Positions 1 through 5,527 are shown, counted from the stretch's first letter. The stretch is DNA of 6,315 bases from Microcaldota archaeon (GCA_021851985.1 JAJZOS010000043.1:1-6315); one strand, 5' to 3'. The notes: a model not told the origin generated them from the letters alone. Numbers and translations are program-made.

Positions 1-1
1 A

Positions 2-136
2 GCCGATCTTTATAACCTTGTGAGTTGGATACCCCTAGATGGAAACGCAGCTGATTATGGCGGAAATGGGGCAAATGGGAAATCGCTTAATTCAACTTAT
101 ACAAACGCGTGGGTAAGCAATTATACAGTACCCTGA
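2..136 (+). CDS. C-terminal fragment of a probable secreted/surface protein with a LamG-like motif (5' end outside window)
   Basis: The second reading frame is open from the window edge for 44 codons and ends at TGA 134-136. The tail is rich in Asn, Gly, Ser, Thr and Tyr and has almost no charged residues, which is typical of an exported protein. It contains WIPLDGNAADYGGNGANG, which matches the pattern (W-x-P-L-D/N-G-N-A-x-D-x-x-G-N-x-x-N-G) that opens many LamG/concanavalin-A-like domains and recurs near the ends of pilin-like proteins in small-genome archaea. What is seen is the open frame and the motif; the surface or pilus role is an inference. A full LamG fold needs well over 100 residues after this motif, yet only about 20 follow. 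The motif is therefore either a short terminal element or the stub of a shortened domain. The N-terminus, and any signal peptide, lie outside the window. Confidence 0.6.
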   Translation, partial: ADLYNLVSWIPLDGNAADYGGNGANGKSLNSTYTNAWVSNYTVP

Positions 137-141
137 TTACA

Positions 142-158
142 GAAAAGCAATTTAAATG
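142..158 (+). promoter_or_regulatory. Candidate BRE/TATA element upstream of cysS
   Basis: GAAAAGCAATTTAAATG combines a purine-rich BRE-like stretch with an AT-rich TTTAAAT box centred near 153. The usual 25-27 base spacing puts transcription start near 180, about ten bases before ATG 191. A second AT-rich element, TTATAC at 121-126, would predict a start near 150. The call is a motif match only and is weaker than the boxes in front of the AlaX, UMP kinase and 3394 genes. Confidence 0.4.
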
Positions 159-190
159 TGCAATACAATAATGAAAAGTGCGATGAATAT

Positions 191-1687
191 ATGCCAAGCA
201 ATCGTAGTGCTAAAGAATATGGTGCTGTGCACATTTTCAATACTTTTAGTAGAAAAATAGAGGCCTTAAGAACATTGGAAGCTGGCTTAGTGAAGATTTA
301 CTGCTGTGGGCCTACAGTGTATGAAAGCCCACATATTGGAAATATGCGAACATACATCTGGCAGGATATATTTAGACGAACCCTTGAATTGAATGGGTAT
401 GAAGTTTTACATGTTAGAAATATAACCGATGTGGGGCACCTTAAAAGCGATGCAGACACTGGAGAAGACAAATTACAGGAAAGCGCAAATAGGCGCCATT
501 CCACGGCTTGGGACATTGCAAAGATATACACTGGGGAATTCTTTAATTATTCCAGGGTGCTCAACATTAAAGACCCATCAGTATCCCCCATGGCCACAGA
601 TCACATTAATGATATGTTGGCCTTAATAAAAAAACTAGACGATAATGGATATACGTATACAATACGTAATGATGGCGTATATTATGACACTTCAAAATTC
701 AAGGATTATGGAAAACTTACCGGAATGAACTTTGCACAGCTTAATAGTTATCTTATAGGTGGTGCGCGCGTTGAGCTTTCAAAGGACAAACGTAACATAA
801 CGGATTTCGCACTTTGGAAATTTTCGCCAAAGAATGAAAAAAGGGACATGGAATGGGATTCTGGTTACGGCATTGGATTCCCAGGATGGCATATTGAATG
901 CAGTGCAATGAGCATGAAATACCTTGGAGAAACTATAGATGTACATTGCGGTGGTGTGGACCATATATACATACATCACCCTAATGAAATAGCCCAAAGT
1001 GAAGGTGCAACAGGGAAAAAATTTGTCAACTATTGGATGCACGGCGAATTCATACTGGTAGAAAATAAAAAAATGTCAAAATCTATGGGGAATTTCTACA
1101 CTGTCGCCGATATATTAAAGAAGGGATTTGGATGGAGGGAGATAAGGTATCTCCTTTTTTCTGCGCATTATAGGAGCCAGCTTAATTTTACGTTTAGGGG
1201 TCTTGAGTCTGCAAAGGCATCAATAATGCGGATTCAAGGTATTATGCGCAGGCTAAATAGAATTAATAAATCGGACGATAATGCAGAACTTAAAAAATTG
1301 CGCACACTCGTTAATTCGCATAAAAATGAATTTCTCAGACATATGAATAATGATATAATGGTGCCAGAGGCACTTCGCGTTGTATTTGATTTAATATCGT
1401 ACATAAATAAACAGATCGAAGATGATAGGATTGGCAAAGCAGGCGCAAAGGAGGTGATCGGCACCATGCTTTTTTTTGACAGCGTCTTGGGATTAAATCT
1501 TGCCGAACTTATGGGGGAGGATAAGGTACCGCAAGAGGTGATCGAATTGCTTGATAAAAGAGATATTGCGCGAGTAAAGAGTGATTATGCACTTGCTGAT
1601 GAAATAAGGGATACCATATTGGATAAATATGGATTTATCATAGAGGATAGCAAGGATGGCCAACGTCTTAAAAAGGCAAGACAGTAA
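191..1687 (+). CDS. cysS: Cysteinyl-tRNA synthetase (CysRS), class I
   Basis: This cytoplasmic enzyme attaches cysteine to tRNA-Cys using ATP. The 498-residue protein (from ATG 191) has the CysRS hallmarks in order: CCGPTVY at about 38-44, the HIGH-type signature HIGN at 48-51, WHIECSAM, a HHPNE motif, and KMSKS at 294-298. The four zinc ligands that read the cysteine thiol are all recognisable: C39, C237, H262 and E266. Spacing between the last three matches E. coli CysRS as I recall it. A helical DALR-type tRNA-binding region follows, and the end ([15 protein letters not shown]...) is the usual C-terminal segment. The length is somewhat above the common ~460 residues, with roughly 15-20 extra residues between HIGN and the second zinc ligand. 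The start is uncertain. GTG 158 is in frame but overlaps the candidate TATA box, and GTG 227 sits just before the conserved beginning (HIFNTFSRK). ATG 191 is chosen as the only nearby in-frame ATG. Function is secure. Confidence 0.96.
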   Translation: MPSNRSAKEYGAVHIFNTFSRKIEALRTLEAGLVKIYCCGPTVYESPHIGNMRTYIWQDIFRRTLELNGYEVLHVRNITDVGHLKSDADTGEDKLQESANRRHSTAWDIAKIYTGEFFNYSRVLNIKDPSVSPMATDHINDMLALIKKLDDNGYTYTIRNDGVYYDTSKFKDYGKLTGMNFAQLNSYLIGGARVELSKDKRNITDFALWKFSPKNEKRDMEWDSGYGIGFPGWHIECSAMSMKYLGETIDVHCGGVDHIYIHHPNEIAQSEGATGKKFVNYWMHGEFILVENKKMSKSMGNFYTVADILKKGFGWREIRYLLFSAHYRSQLNFTFRGLESAKASIMRIQGIMRRLNRINKSDDNAELKKLRTLVNSHKNEFLRHMNNDIMVPEALRVVFDLISYINKQIEDDRIGKAGAKEVIGTMLFFDSVLGLNLAELMGEDKVPQEVIELLDKRDIARVKSDYALADEIRDTILDKYGFIIEDSKDGQRLKKARQ

Positions 1688-1727
1688 TGTAATAATTTAG
1701 GCATATTCAGACTTATATCCTTATTGC

Positions 1728-1732
1728 TTTTT
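1728..1732 (+). terminator. Possible oligo-T terminator of cysS
   Basis: TTTTT sits in a pyrimidine-rich stretch about 40 bases past the cysS stop codon, in a convergent gap where termination is expected. Archaeal RNA polymerase often terminates at runs of five or more U without a hairpin. No hairpin precedes it, and the run is at the minimum useful length. Confidence 0.25.
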
Positions 1733-1776
1733 CGTTCAAACAAACCTTGCCGTTTATTGAATGATATGTAGATTTC

Positions 1777-1786
1777 GGCGTACGCC
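1777..1786. repeat. Perfect 10-base palindrome GGCGTACGCC
   Basis: This is a self-complementary, unusually GC-rich decamer in an AT-rich gap, 12 bases beyond the AlaX stop on the minus strand. With no loop it would form a poor RNA hairpin, so a protein-binding site or chance are both possible. No second copy was found in the window. Confidence 0.35.
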
Positions 1787-1797
1787 ATCGCCTCAGA

Positions 1798-2508
1798 TTA
1801 TTCTAGGCTTATTTCTATCCTTTTGTTGTGCGACCCTTTGTTTTCATATTTTAACAGGCCCATCTTCCCTACTTCTTTAGTATTTGCCACATGCGTTCCT
1901 CCATCCATTTGAAAATCAAAATCTATTATGTCTATTATCCTTACGCTTGCCATACTTTTCATCAGTTCTTCGCCAGGCGCTGTGCGCGCCAGATTCGTTA
2001 TTTTACTTGCTTCATCGTTTGACATAAACTTGACTTCTACAGCATGCCCTTCATCCACTATTGTTTGAGCGGCATTTATCAACCCAATAACCCCTTCCTT
2101 GTCAAGTCCAGGTATGTCAAAATCCGCCCGTGCTTTGCCATCGTATATCTGACCGCCAGTCATCAATCCATTATGTTTTTTTGACACTACGCCATCCAAT
2201 ATGTGCAACGCTGTGTGAAAGCGCATATGCATATATCTTTTCCTCCAGTCTAAATCGCAGTTTACCTCTTCGCCGACCGTTATGCCCTCGCGGTCTATTA
2301 CGTGCACAATGTCATCTCCATTTTTAATGACTTCGACTACGTTATATGTGGCGTGGCCCGTATTTATAGTACCTGTATCGCACGGTTGCCCGCCGCCAGT
2401 AGGGTAGAACGCCGTTCTATCAAGCTGTATCTCCAACTTTTCTGCAGCAGTAACTTTCGCCTTAAACGACTTCATATACATGTGTTCAAGATATAATTTA
2501 TCCACCAT
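1798..2508 (-). CDS. alaX: AlaX-type alanyl-tRNA editing protein (trans-editing hydrolase)
   Basis: AlaX proteins are free-standing relatives of the AlaRS editing domain that hydrolyse Ser- or Gly-mischarged tRNA-Ala in the cytoplasm. The 236-residue product has the N-terminal barrel-like part with DRTAFYPTGGGQPCDTG (residues 30-46), as in AlaRS and AlaX, then the catalytic SAD domain with HTALH (98-102), and DGGTHV (202-207) near the end. The length and the presence of the N-terminal part fit the medium AlaX-M class, which lacks the C-terminal extension of AlaX-L. The HxxxH pair and H206 are expected zinc ligands. The fourth ligand is normally Cys in CGGTH but here is D202. The frame runs open to GTG-type starts as far up as 2589, but ATG 2508 is chosen for two reasons: similarity begins there (MVDKLYLEHMYMKSF), and a TATA box is centred 25-26 bases before it. 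The gene is divergent from the UMP kinase and convergent with cysS. Confidence 0.93.
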   Translation of the reverse strand: MVDKLYLEHMYMKSFKAKVTAAEKLEIQLDRTAFYPTGGGQPCDTGTINTGHATYNVVEVIKNGDDIVHVIDREGITVGEEVNCDLDWRKRYMHMRFHTALHILDGVVSKKHNGLMTGGQIYDGKARADFDIPGLDKEGVIGLINAAQTIVDEGHAVEVKFMSNDEASKITNLARTAPGEELMKSMASVRIIDIIDFDFQMDGGTHVANTKEVGKMGLLKYENKGSHNKRIEISLE

Positions 2509-2530
2509 TAAACTCAAGCCCCCGGATTGG

Positions 2531-2536
2531 TATATA
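2531..2536 (-). promoter_or_regulatory. TATA box of alaX (leaderless geometry)
   Basis: On the minus strand the element reads TGTATATACC. The centre of TATATA is 25-26 bases from the A of ATG 2508, so transcription should begin at or within a base or two of the start codon. This supports ATG 2508 over the longer open frame, most of whose extra codons would lie upstream of this promoter. Confidence 0.6.
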
Positions 2537-2666
2537 CACAGGCAGGTTGATTGGCTTAACATAACTTTTAGCTGATAAAATGCCCGCACATCTCAATAAT
2601 TTTTCATGTTTTGTTACTTTTTTAGGTTTGCAAATAAATATATAGATAGCATTGCCTAGGTTAGCG

Positions 2667-2672
2667 TATATA
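2667..2672 (+). promoter_or_regulatory. TATA box of the UMP kinase gene (leaderless geometry)
   Basis: GTATATAG has its centre 26-27 bases before ATG 2696. Transcription should start at the initiation codon, and no Shine-Dalgarno sequence is present between box and gene, consistent with a leaderless mRNA. Confidence 0.6.
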
Positions 2673-2695
2673 GTTACTGGGGCTTTTGTGGTTTT

Positions 2696-3349
2696 ATGGC
2701 TAAAAAAACAGTTATAGTTTCATTGGGCGGATCATTTTTATTCTCGCATCCTAATGCGCTGTCACTTTTGAAGAAGGAATTAATGGATATGCACAGATTT
2801 AATTTTGGTATAATTGTAGGGGGAGGCAGATTAGCCCGGAGCTATATAGATTTTGCTAGGAAACTGGGATTGACCATGAATGCCATGCATAGTATAGGGA
2901 TAATGGGCACTAATATAAACGCTTTTATGATTTCAAAATATTTTAATTGTATGGTTTATTACGGAGATCCACGATCGATGAAATTTAAAGATAGGATAAC
3001 CGTAAGCGGTGGATTTAAACCGGGTTGGACAACGGACGTATGTTCAGCATATGCTTCTGTTTCATCAGGTTCTAATGTAATATTTAATATATCCAAGGAG
3101 AAGGGAGTTTATACAAAGGACCCCAAAGCATTCGAAAACGCCAAGTCAATAAAAACTATTAACGCATCGAAGTTGATAGCTATGATGACAGATAAACGTA
3201 CAGCCGGCGTCAACTATATTTTTGACCCCATGGCATCGAAAATATGCATAATAAACGGCATTCGCGTAGTTGTGACAAATTCAGTTTTGGATATATCAAG
3301 ATATTTGAATGGGATTGAAGTAAAAGGCACCATCATTGAACCTAAATAG
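2696..3349 (+). CDS. pyrH: Uridylate (UMP) kinase, archaeal PyrH type
   Basis: This cytoplasmic enzyme of pyrimidine nucleotide synthesis phosphorylates UMP to UDP with ATP. The 217-residue protein is a single amino-acid-kinase fold domain, close to the ~225 residues usual for archaeal UMP kinases. Visible signatures are LGGS (10-13), the glycine-rich loop VGGGRLARSYI (41-51), GIMGTNINA (68-76), the UMP-kinase hallmark GGFKPGWTTD (105-114), GVYTKDPK (137-144) for the nucleotide site, and FDPMASKI (176-183) near the end. Two positions look drifted. The usual N-x-(T/S)-x-x-D-G-V-Y reads N131-ISKEK-GVY, with Lys instead of Asp before Gly, and the usual Asp before GI..T..NA is Ser. These may be lineage-specific. 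ATG 2696 is supported by the TATA box 26-27 bases upstream and by similarity beginning at residue 4. Whether it forms a transcription unit with the following genes is unclear, because the next gene has its own promoter. Confidence 0.92.
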   Translation: MAKKTVIVSLGGSFLFSHPNALSLLKKELMDMHRFNFGIIVGGGRLARSYIDFARKLGLTMNAMHSIGIMGTNINAFMISKYFNCMVYYGDPRSMKFKDRITVSGGFKPGWTTDVCSAYASVSSGSNVIFNISKEKGVYTKDPKAFENAKSIKTINASKLIAMMTDKRTAGVNYIFDPMASKICIINGIRVVVTNSVLDISRYLNGIEVKGTIIEPK

Positions 3350-3363
3350 AGTGCCTCATAAAA

Positions 3364-3373
3364 TTAATATAAT
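3364..3373 (+). promoter_or_regulatory. TATA box of the 3394 gene (leaderless geometry)
   Basis: TTAATATAAT is centred 25-26 bases before ATG 3394, inside the 44-base gap after the UMP kinase stop. Spacing again predicts transcription from the start codon. It suggests that 3394-4464 is a separate transcription unit rather than a continuation of the UMP kinase message. Confidence 0.55.
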
Positions 3374-3393
3374 AGCACCATCTTATTATAAGC

Positions 3394-4014
3394 ATGGAGA
3401 AGTATGAAGTCATAGAGCATATGGAAAGGAGCAATGAAGGAGAGAATTCTTATATAATATCTGCCCTTAATTTCATCCTGCCTACATATTTGAAATTTAG
3501 ATTTCCACAAAAACTTTTGAAGGGCAGCGAGATAACTTTTGACAGTAAGTCAGTCTACTACGAAAAGATTCAGTCAACAGACATACTTGAGTGTAAGAAG
3601 GGCAGCGAGATAACTATAGATATAGGTTATGACATAAAATATACTGGAGGATATTCGATAGATGGGAGGACCATCTTTATAGACAGAAATTTTCCAGCTT
3701 CTTTAGATATTGGTGGAAAGACCATAAGTACTTTAGAGAGTATTGGAAGACATCATGAGCTGACAGAAAAATGGCTTACTGATGACGCGTATGAATACCC
3801 ATACGCGCATGAAATAGCCGATAGCGTTGAGAGGCATTATGTTGAATCGCTTGGCATAGACTGGACGGTTTACAGCAATGAAGTAGGAAAGCATTTGCAT
3901 GAAACCTATGCAAGGAAACTGCAACGCAGCCCTAAAAATCTGGACTTATCCCCATATGTGTACTCGCACGATAATCAGGCAATCGAAGAAATCAGAAAAA
4001 GCATGGAGATTTAG
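3394..4014 (+). CDS. Uncharacterised protein with a zincin-like His/Glu motif
   Basis: This 206-residue soluble protein has no signal peptide or membrane segment, and I cannot name its function. Residues 1-80 look like a poorly conserved mixed region containing the heptad-length motif KGSEIT twice (43-48 and 69-74). The C-terminal half looks like a defined domain: TIFIDRNFPASLDIGGK (93-109), RHHELTEKW (119-127), YPYAHEIADSVERHYVESLG (135-154), DW..Y (156-160), and a late LDLSPY (183-188). From memory, this order (IDR.P, a HE..E segment, Y..AH..A...E, G.DW..Y, LDL.PY) resembles an uncharacterised group found in bacteria and phages; this is unverified. The HELTE pattern plus AHE could bind a metal as in minimal metalloproteases, but it is not canonical HExxH. 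ATG 3394 is supported by the promoter spacing. The next gene follows after 27 bases on the same strand, so co-expression is likely. Confidence 0.82.
   Translation: MEKYEVIEHMERSNEGENSYIISALNFILPTYLKFRFPQKLLKGSEITFDSKSVYYEKIQSTDILECKKGSEITIDIGYDIKYTGGYSIDGRTIFIDRNFPASLDIGGKTISTLESIGRHHELTEKWLTDDAYEYPYAHEIADSVERHYVESLGIDWTVYSNEVGKHLHETYARKLQRSPKNLDLSPYVYSHDNQAIEEIRKSMEI
3519..3615 (+). repeat. Exact 19-base direct repeat (3519-3537 and 3597-3615)
   Basis: GAAGGGCAGCGAGATAACT occurs twice without a mismatch, 78 bases apart start to start, inside the 3394 gene. The offset is exactly 26 codons, so both copies encode (L/K)KGSEIT with identical codons. Similarity stops abruptly at both ends of each copy. 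Confidence 0.85.
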
Positions 4015-4028
4015 TAGTGTATTAGTAT

Positions 4029-4033
4029 GTGAG
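4029..4033 (+). promoter_or_regulatory. Weak Shine-Dalgarno-like site before the 4042 gene
   Basis: GTGAG is complementary to the end of archaeal 16S rRNA (core GGTGA) and ends 8 bases before ATG 4042. No TATA box is present at the -26 position of this gene. This fits translation as the second gene of a two-gene message, where leaderless initiation is not available. Confidence 0.4.
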
Positions 4034-4041
4034 ATGTTTGA

Positions 4042-4464
4042 ATGGTAGAACGACTTAATCGCACTAGTATTTTTGAGAGAGAGGAGTTAGAATCCAGTCT
4101 AAAGGAAACCGCCAAGATGAGCTTTGATCTTATACACAAGTATAAACAAGAATTGGGCGGCATGCGCGATATGGATCTATTATATAGGATGCACACAAAA
4201 CGTATTTTGGAAAGCAGCTTATCGCATGAAATCGCATCTATTGCATACCAAAATTTTTCTAATTTACCCGAATGCGAAAATGGATATGTCTATTTCATAT
4301 GGGAGCTTAATGCAAAAAGAGAAAAAATAGGAAAAAGCCTTACGCGGAGGATAATAGCTGAATTGATAGACAGGATTGATGACGACAGGAGTGCACTTAA
4401 AAAGTTCTTGCGATTAGAAGCAAAAAGAAAGATTTATCAGGCAGAAGAAGACGCAGATATTTGA
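4042..4464 (+). CDS. Small uncharacterised charged, mainly helical protein
   Basis: I do not recognise this 140-residue protein. It is rich in Glu, Lys, Arg, Leu and Ile, with few Gly or Pro, and has no signal peptide or membrane helix. Helix-like segments are apparent at about 9-38, 43-72, 96-113 and 116-136. The one hydrophobic/aromatic stretch, GYVYFIWELN (81-90), could be a strand or the core-facing part of a helix. A single cysteine (C78) and no metal-binding pattern are seen. The end is acidic (AEEDADI). It lies 27 bases after the 3394 gene on the same strand, lacks its own TATA box and has only a weak Shine-Dalgarno match, so it is probably co-transcribed and may work with that protein. 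Codon use matches its neighbours. The clean open frame and operon position support it being real; no function is proposed. Confidence 0.72.
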   Translation: MVERLNRTSIFEREELESSLKETAKMSFDLIHKYKQELGGMRDMDLLYRMHTKRILESSLSHEIASIAYQNFSNLPECENGYVYFIWELNAKREKIGKSLTRRIIAELIDRIDDDRSALKKFLRLEAKRKIYQAEEDADI

Positions 4465-4488
4465 GATGCATGCTCATTTGAATTAAGC

Positions 4489-4525
4489 TAATGGCACCGA
4501 CACTGCAGAGAATAAGGTGCCATTA
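4489..4525. terminator. 10-bp inverted repeat in a convergent gap, possible bidirectional terminator or 3' hairpin
   Basis: TAATGGCACC (4489-4498) and GGTGCCATTA (4516-4525) are perfect complements separated by a 17-base loop. They lie 24 bases after the stop of the 4042 gene, and the right arm contains the stop codon of the minus-strand transporter (4523-4525). Both convergent messages would end in the same stem. It lacks a following T run, so it is not a classical intrinsic terminator. A 3'-end stability hairpin or a binding site for a dimeric protein are alternatives. Confidence 0.5.
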
Positions 4526-5392
4526 AAGCACAGACAGGTAATAGGCGCATATTATTAATATTGATGATAAGACGAGCTTCTTTTTTATGCCTTTCTCGTT
4601 AAACATTATGCCACCGGCGAACGTGGTTATCACTATGTATATGCTGTTGCGTATAGGGGATACCAAGCTTATAAAAATCAATGACGCCGCAGCATAATAC
4701 GTAAGCCGATATAGTGTAGTTAATGACGATATTGCGGCAATTGACTTCTTATACTTCTTAAGGTTCGATACGACCTCTTTCGGGCCCCCATATTTGAGTT
4801 TCATATACGCTGTGAAATTAATAGCCATGAAGAGCTCTATAAAGATCAATATTGTGAAGATGTTCATTCCCAGATTAAGCAGGTATTTCAGGATTATGGC
4901 ACCCACTGCCCCAAGGAAACTAGTCAATACTATCAGATAGATGTACTTTGTTTTTTCAAATGCCTTGCTGCCATTTTTATTCCCAAAGGTCATCAAAAAG
5001 TAGGCAGTTATTATCATGATTGCAATAACGAGATACTGGATAGGCTTTAGGTACTCATTAAGGGTCATTGCAGACATTATAACTATGAACAGTACTGGAA
5101 GAGAGCTGAATATTGGCGATGCAACTGAAATGTTTCCATGCTTGAAAATTCTTGCAGTAAAAAGATACGTAGCAGTGGATATAAGGCTTATGATGTATAG
5201 CAATGGAATTTCAAAAAGTTTGATTGAAAAATTAGCAAAAGGCAAAAATATTAGTGCAAGCAATGCGGTTACTATGGCAAATCCTGAACTATATGCCGAT
5301 GCGTGCTCGTCTTTCAGCGCATACTTTTCTATTATGGTGGACACACCCATCAGTACCGATGATGCAAGCAGTAGATAATACCATTCTATCAT
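4523..5392 (-). CDS. EamA/DMT-superfamily membrane transporter
   Basis: The 289-residue hydrophobic protein has about ten predicted membrane helices (roughly 3-23, 35-53, 62-82, 89-109, 116-136, 150-171, 176-196, 216-236, 238-262 and 272-288) in two fused halves of five, the arrangement of EamA (drug/metabolite exporter) proteins. The end of each half carries the typical pattern: ISVASPIFSSLPVL then LNEYLKP (88-117), and ISLVSPIRNSIYIV then FNEKGIKK (241-271). In both, the conserved Glu starts the loop before the fifth helix. The family exports or exchanges amino acids, nucleotide sugars and other small metabolites; the substrate cannot be read from sequence. The ATG at 5392 starts just before the first helix. 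It lies 23 bases downstream of tRNA-Gln on the same strand. A TATA-like CTATAGAAT (5411-5419 on the minus strand) overlaps the tRNA 3' end but is centred only about 22 bases from the ATG. Read-through from tRNA-Gln is therefore possible. Confidence 0.88.
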   Translation of the reverse strand: MIEWYYLLLASSVLMGVSTIIEKYALKDEHASAYSSGFAIVTALLALIFLPFANFSIKLFEIPLLYIISLISTATYLFTARIFKHGNISVASPIFSSLPVLFIVIMSAMTLNEYLKPIQYLVIAIMIITAYFLMTFGNKNGSKAFEKTKYIYLIVLTSFLGAVGAIILKYLLNLGMNIFTILIFIELFMAINFTAYMKLKYGGPKEVVSNLKKYKKSIAAISSLTTLYRLTYYAAASLIFISLVSPIRNSIYIVITTFAGGIMFNEKGIKKKLVLSSILIICAYYLSVL

Positions 5393-5415
5393 TAAATAAC
5401 ACTTGAAAGATTCTA

Positions 5416-5488
5416 TAGCCCCGGTCGGATTCGAACCGGCGTAAACGGGTCCAAAGCCCGCTATCCTTGGCCACTAGATGACGGGGCT
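5416..5488 (-). tRNA. tRNA-Gln (anticodon UUG)
   Basis: The 73-base gene folds as a full cloverleaf. The acceptor arm is AGCCCCG/CGGGGCT with a first pair A1-U72 and discriminator A73. The D stem is ATCT/GGAT with GG in its loop, the anticodon loop is CTTTGGA giving UUG at 34-36, the variable loop has four bases, and the T loop is TTCGAAT. CCA is not encoded, so it must be added after transcription. It has no intron. The T stem (GCCGG/CCGAC) contains one C-A mismatch at positions 50-64. In most archaea this tRNA is first charged with Glu and then amidated by GatDE. It lies 37 bases after the ProRS stop and 23 before the transporter. A weak AT-rich TGATAAAAACC (5517-5527) might be its own promoter. 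Confidence 0.95.
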
Positions 5489-5516
5489 GCACGCATAATT
5501 AAGGGTTTGGGTGGAA

Positions 5517-5527
5517 AGGTTTTTATC
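5517..5527 (-). promoter_or_regulatory. Possible TATA-like element for tRNA-Gln
   Basis: On the minus strand the sequence reads TGATAAAAACC, just across the ProRS stop codon. Usual spacing would place transcription start near 5495, about seven bases before the mature tRNA 5' end. The match is weak, and the tRNA could instead be processed from a ProRS transcript. Confidence 0.25.

Larger units (their letters stand above)
1688..1797. other. Convergent intergenic region between cysS and alaX
   Basis: These 110 bases lie between the two stop codons and hold no convincing gene. They are AT-rich and include TTTTT at 1728-1732, about 40 bases after the cysS stop. That run could serve as an archaeal oligo-U terminator for cysS, although five T is short. 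A perfect 10-base palindrome, GGCGTACGCC, lies at 1777-1786, close to the AlaX stop. A 67-residue minus-strand frame crossing the gap is dismissed because most of it is antisense to the cysS 3' end. Confidence 0.5.
2509..2695. other. Divergent intergenic region between alaX and the UMP kinase gene
   Basis: These 187 bases separate two divergently transcribed genes and contain a TATA box for each. A third AT-rich element, AATAAATATATAG at about 2634-2646, could be an additional promoter in either direction. Its predicted start is near 2666 on the plus strand or near 2612 on the minus strand. The middle is T-rich on the plus strand (2599-2625). No convincing ORF, tRNA or riboswitch-like structure was seen. 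Confidence 0.55.

Noticed and set aside
779..1042. 87-codon minus-strand open frame
   Set aside because: It is antisense to conserved CysRS sequence, including a zinc-ligand region, and resembles no protein family.
1585..1788. 67-codon minus-strand frame reaching into the cysS/alaX gap
   Set aside because: About half is antisense to the conserved CysRS C-terminus, and the rest has no start signal or recognisable protein pattern.
1688..1797. Possible C/D-box small RNA in the convergent gap (TGATAT … CTCAGA)
   Set aside because: The putative C box does not match RTGATGA and no D'/C' pair is present.
2509..2589. N-terminal extension of the AlaX frame up to 2589
   Set aside because: The 27 extra residues lack similarity to AlaX proteins, and the TATA box at 2531-2536 lies inside the extension and points to ATG 2508.
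2599..2625. T-rich stretch in the divergent gap read as a terminator
   Set aside because: No plus-strand gene ends upstream of it; on the minus strand it is A-rich. It is more simply AT-rich promoter-region sequence.
4124..4330. 68-codon plus-strand frame overlapping the 4042 gene
   Set aside because: It lies wholly inside the 4042 gene in a shifted frame, with no promoter or ribosome-binding site of its own.
5016..5378. 120-codon plus-strand open frame
   Set aside because: It is entirely antisense to the EamA transporter, whose helices and repeats are clear; the composition reflects the complement of hydrophobic codons.
5289..5492. 67-codon minus-strand open frame
   Set aside because: It runs through tRNA-Gln and the transporter start in another frame; the tRNA and the transporter both have strong independent support.
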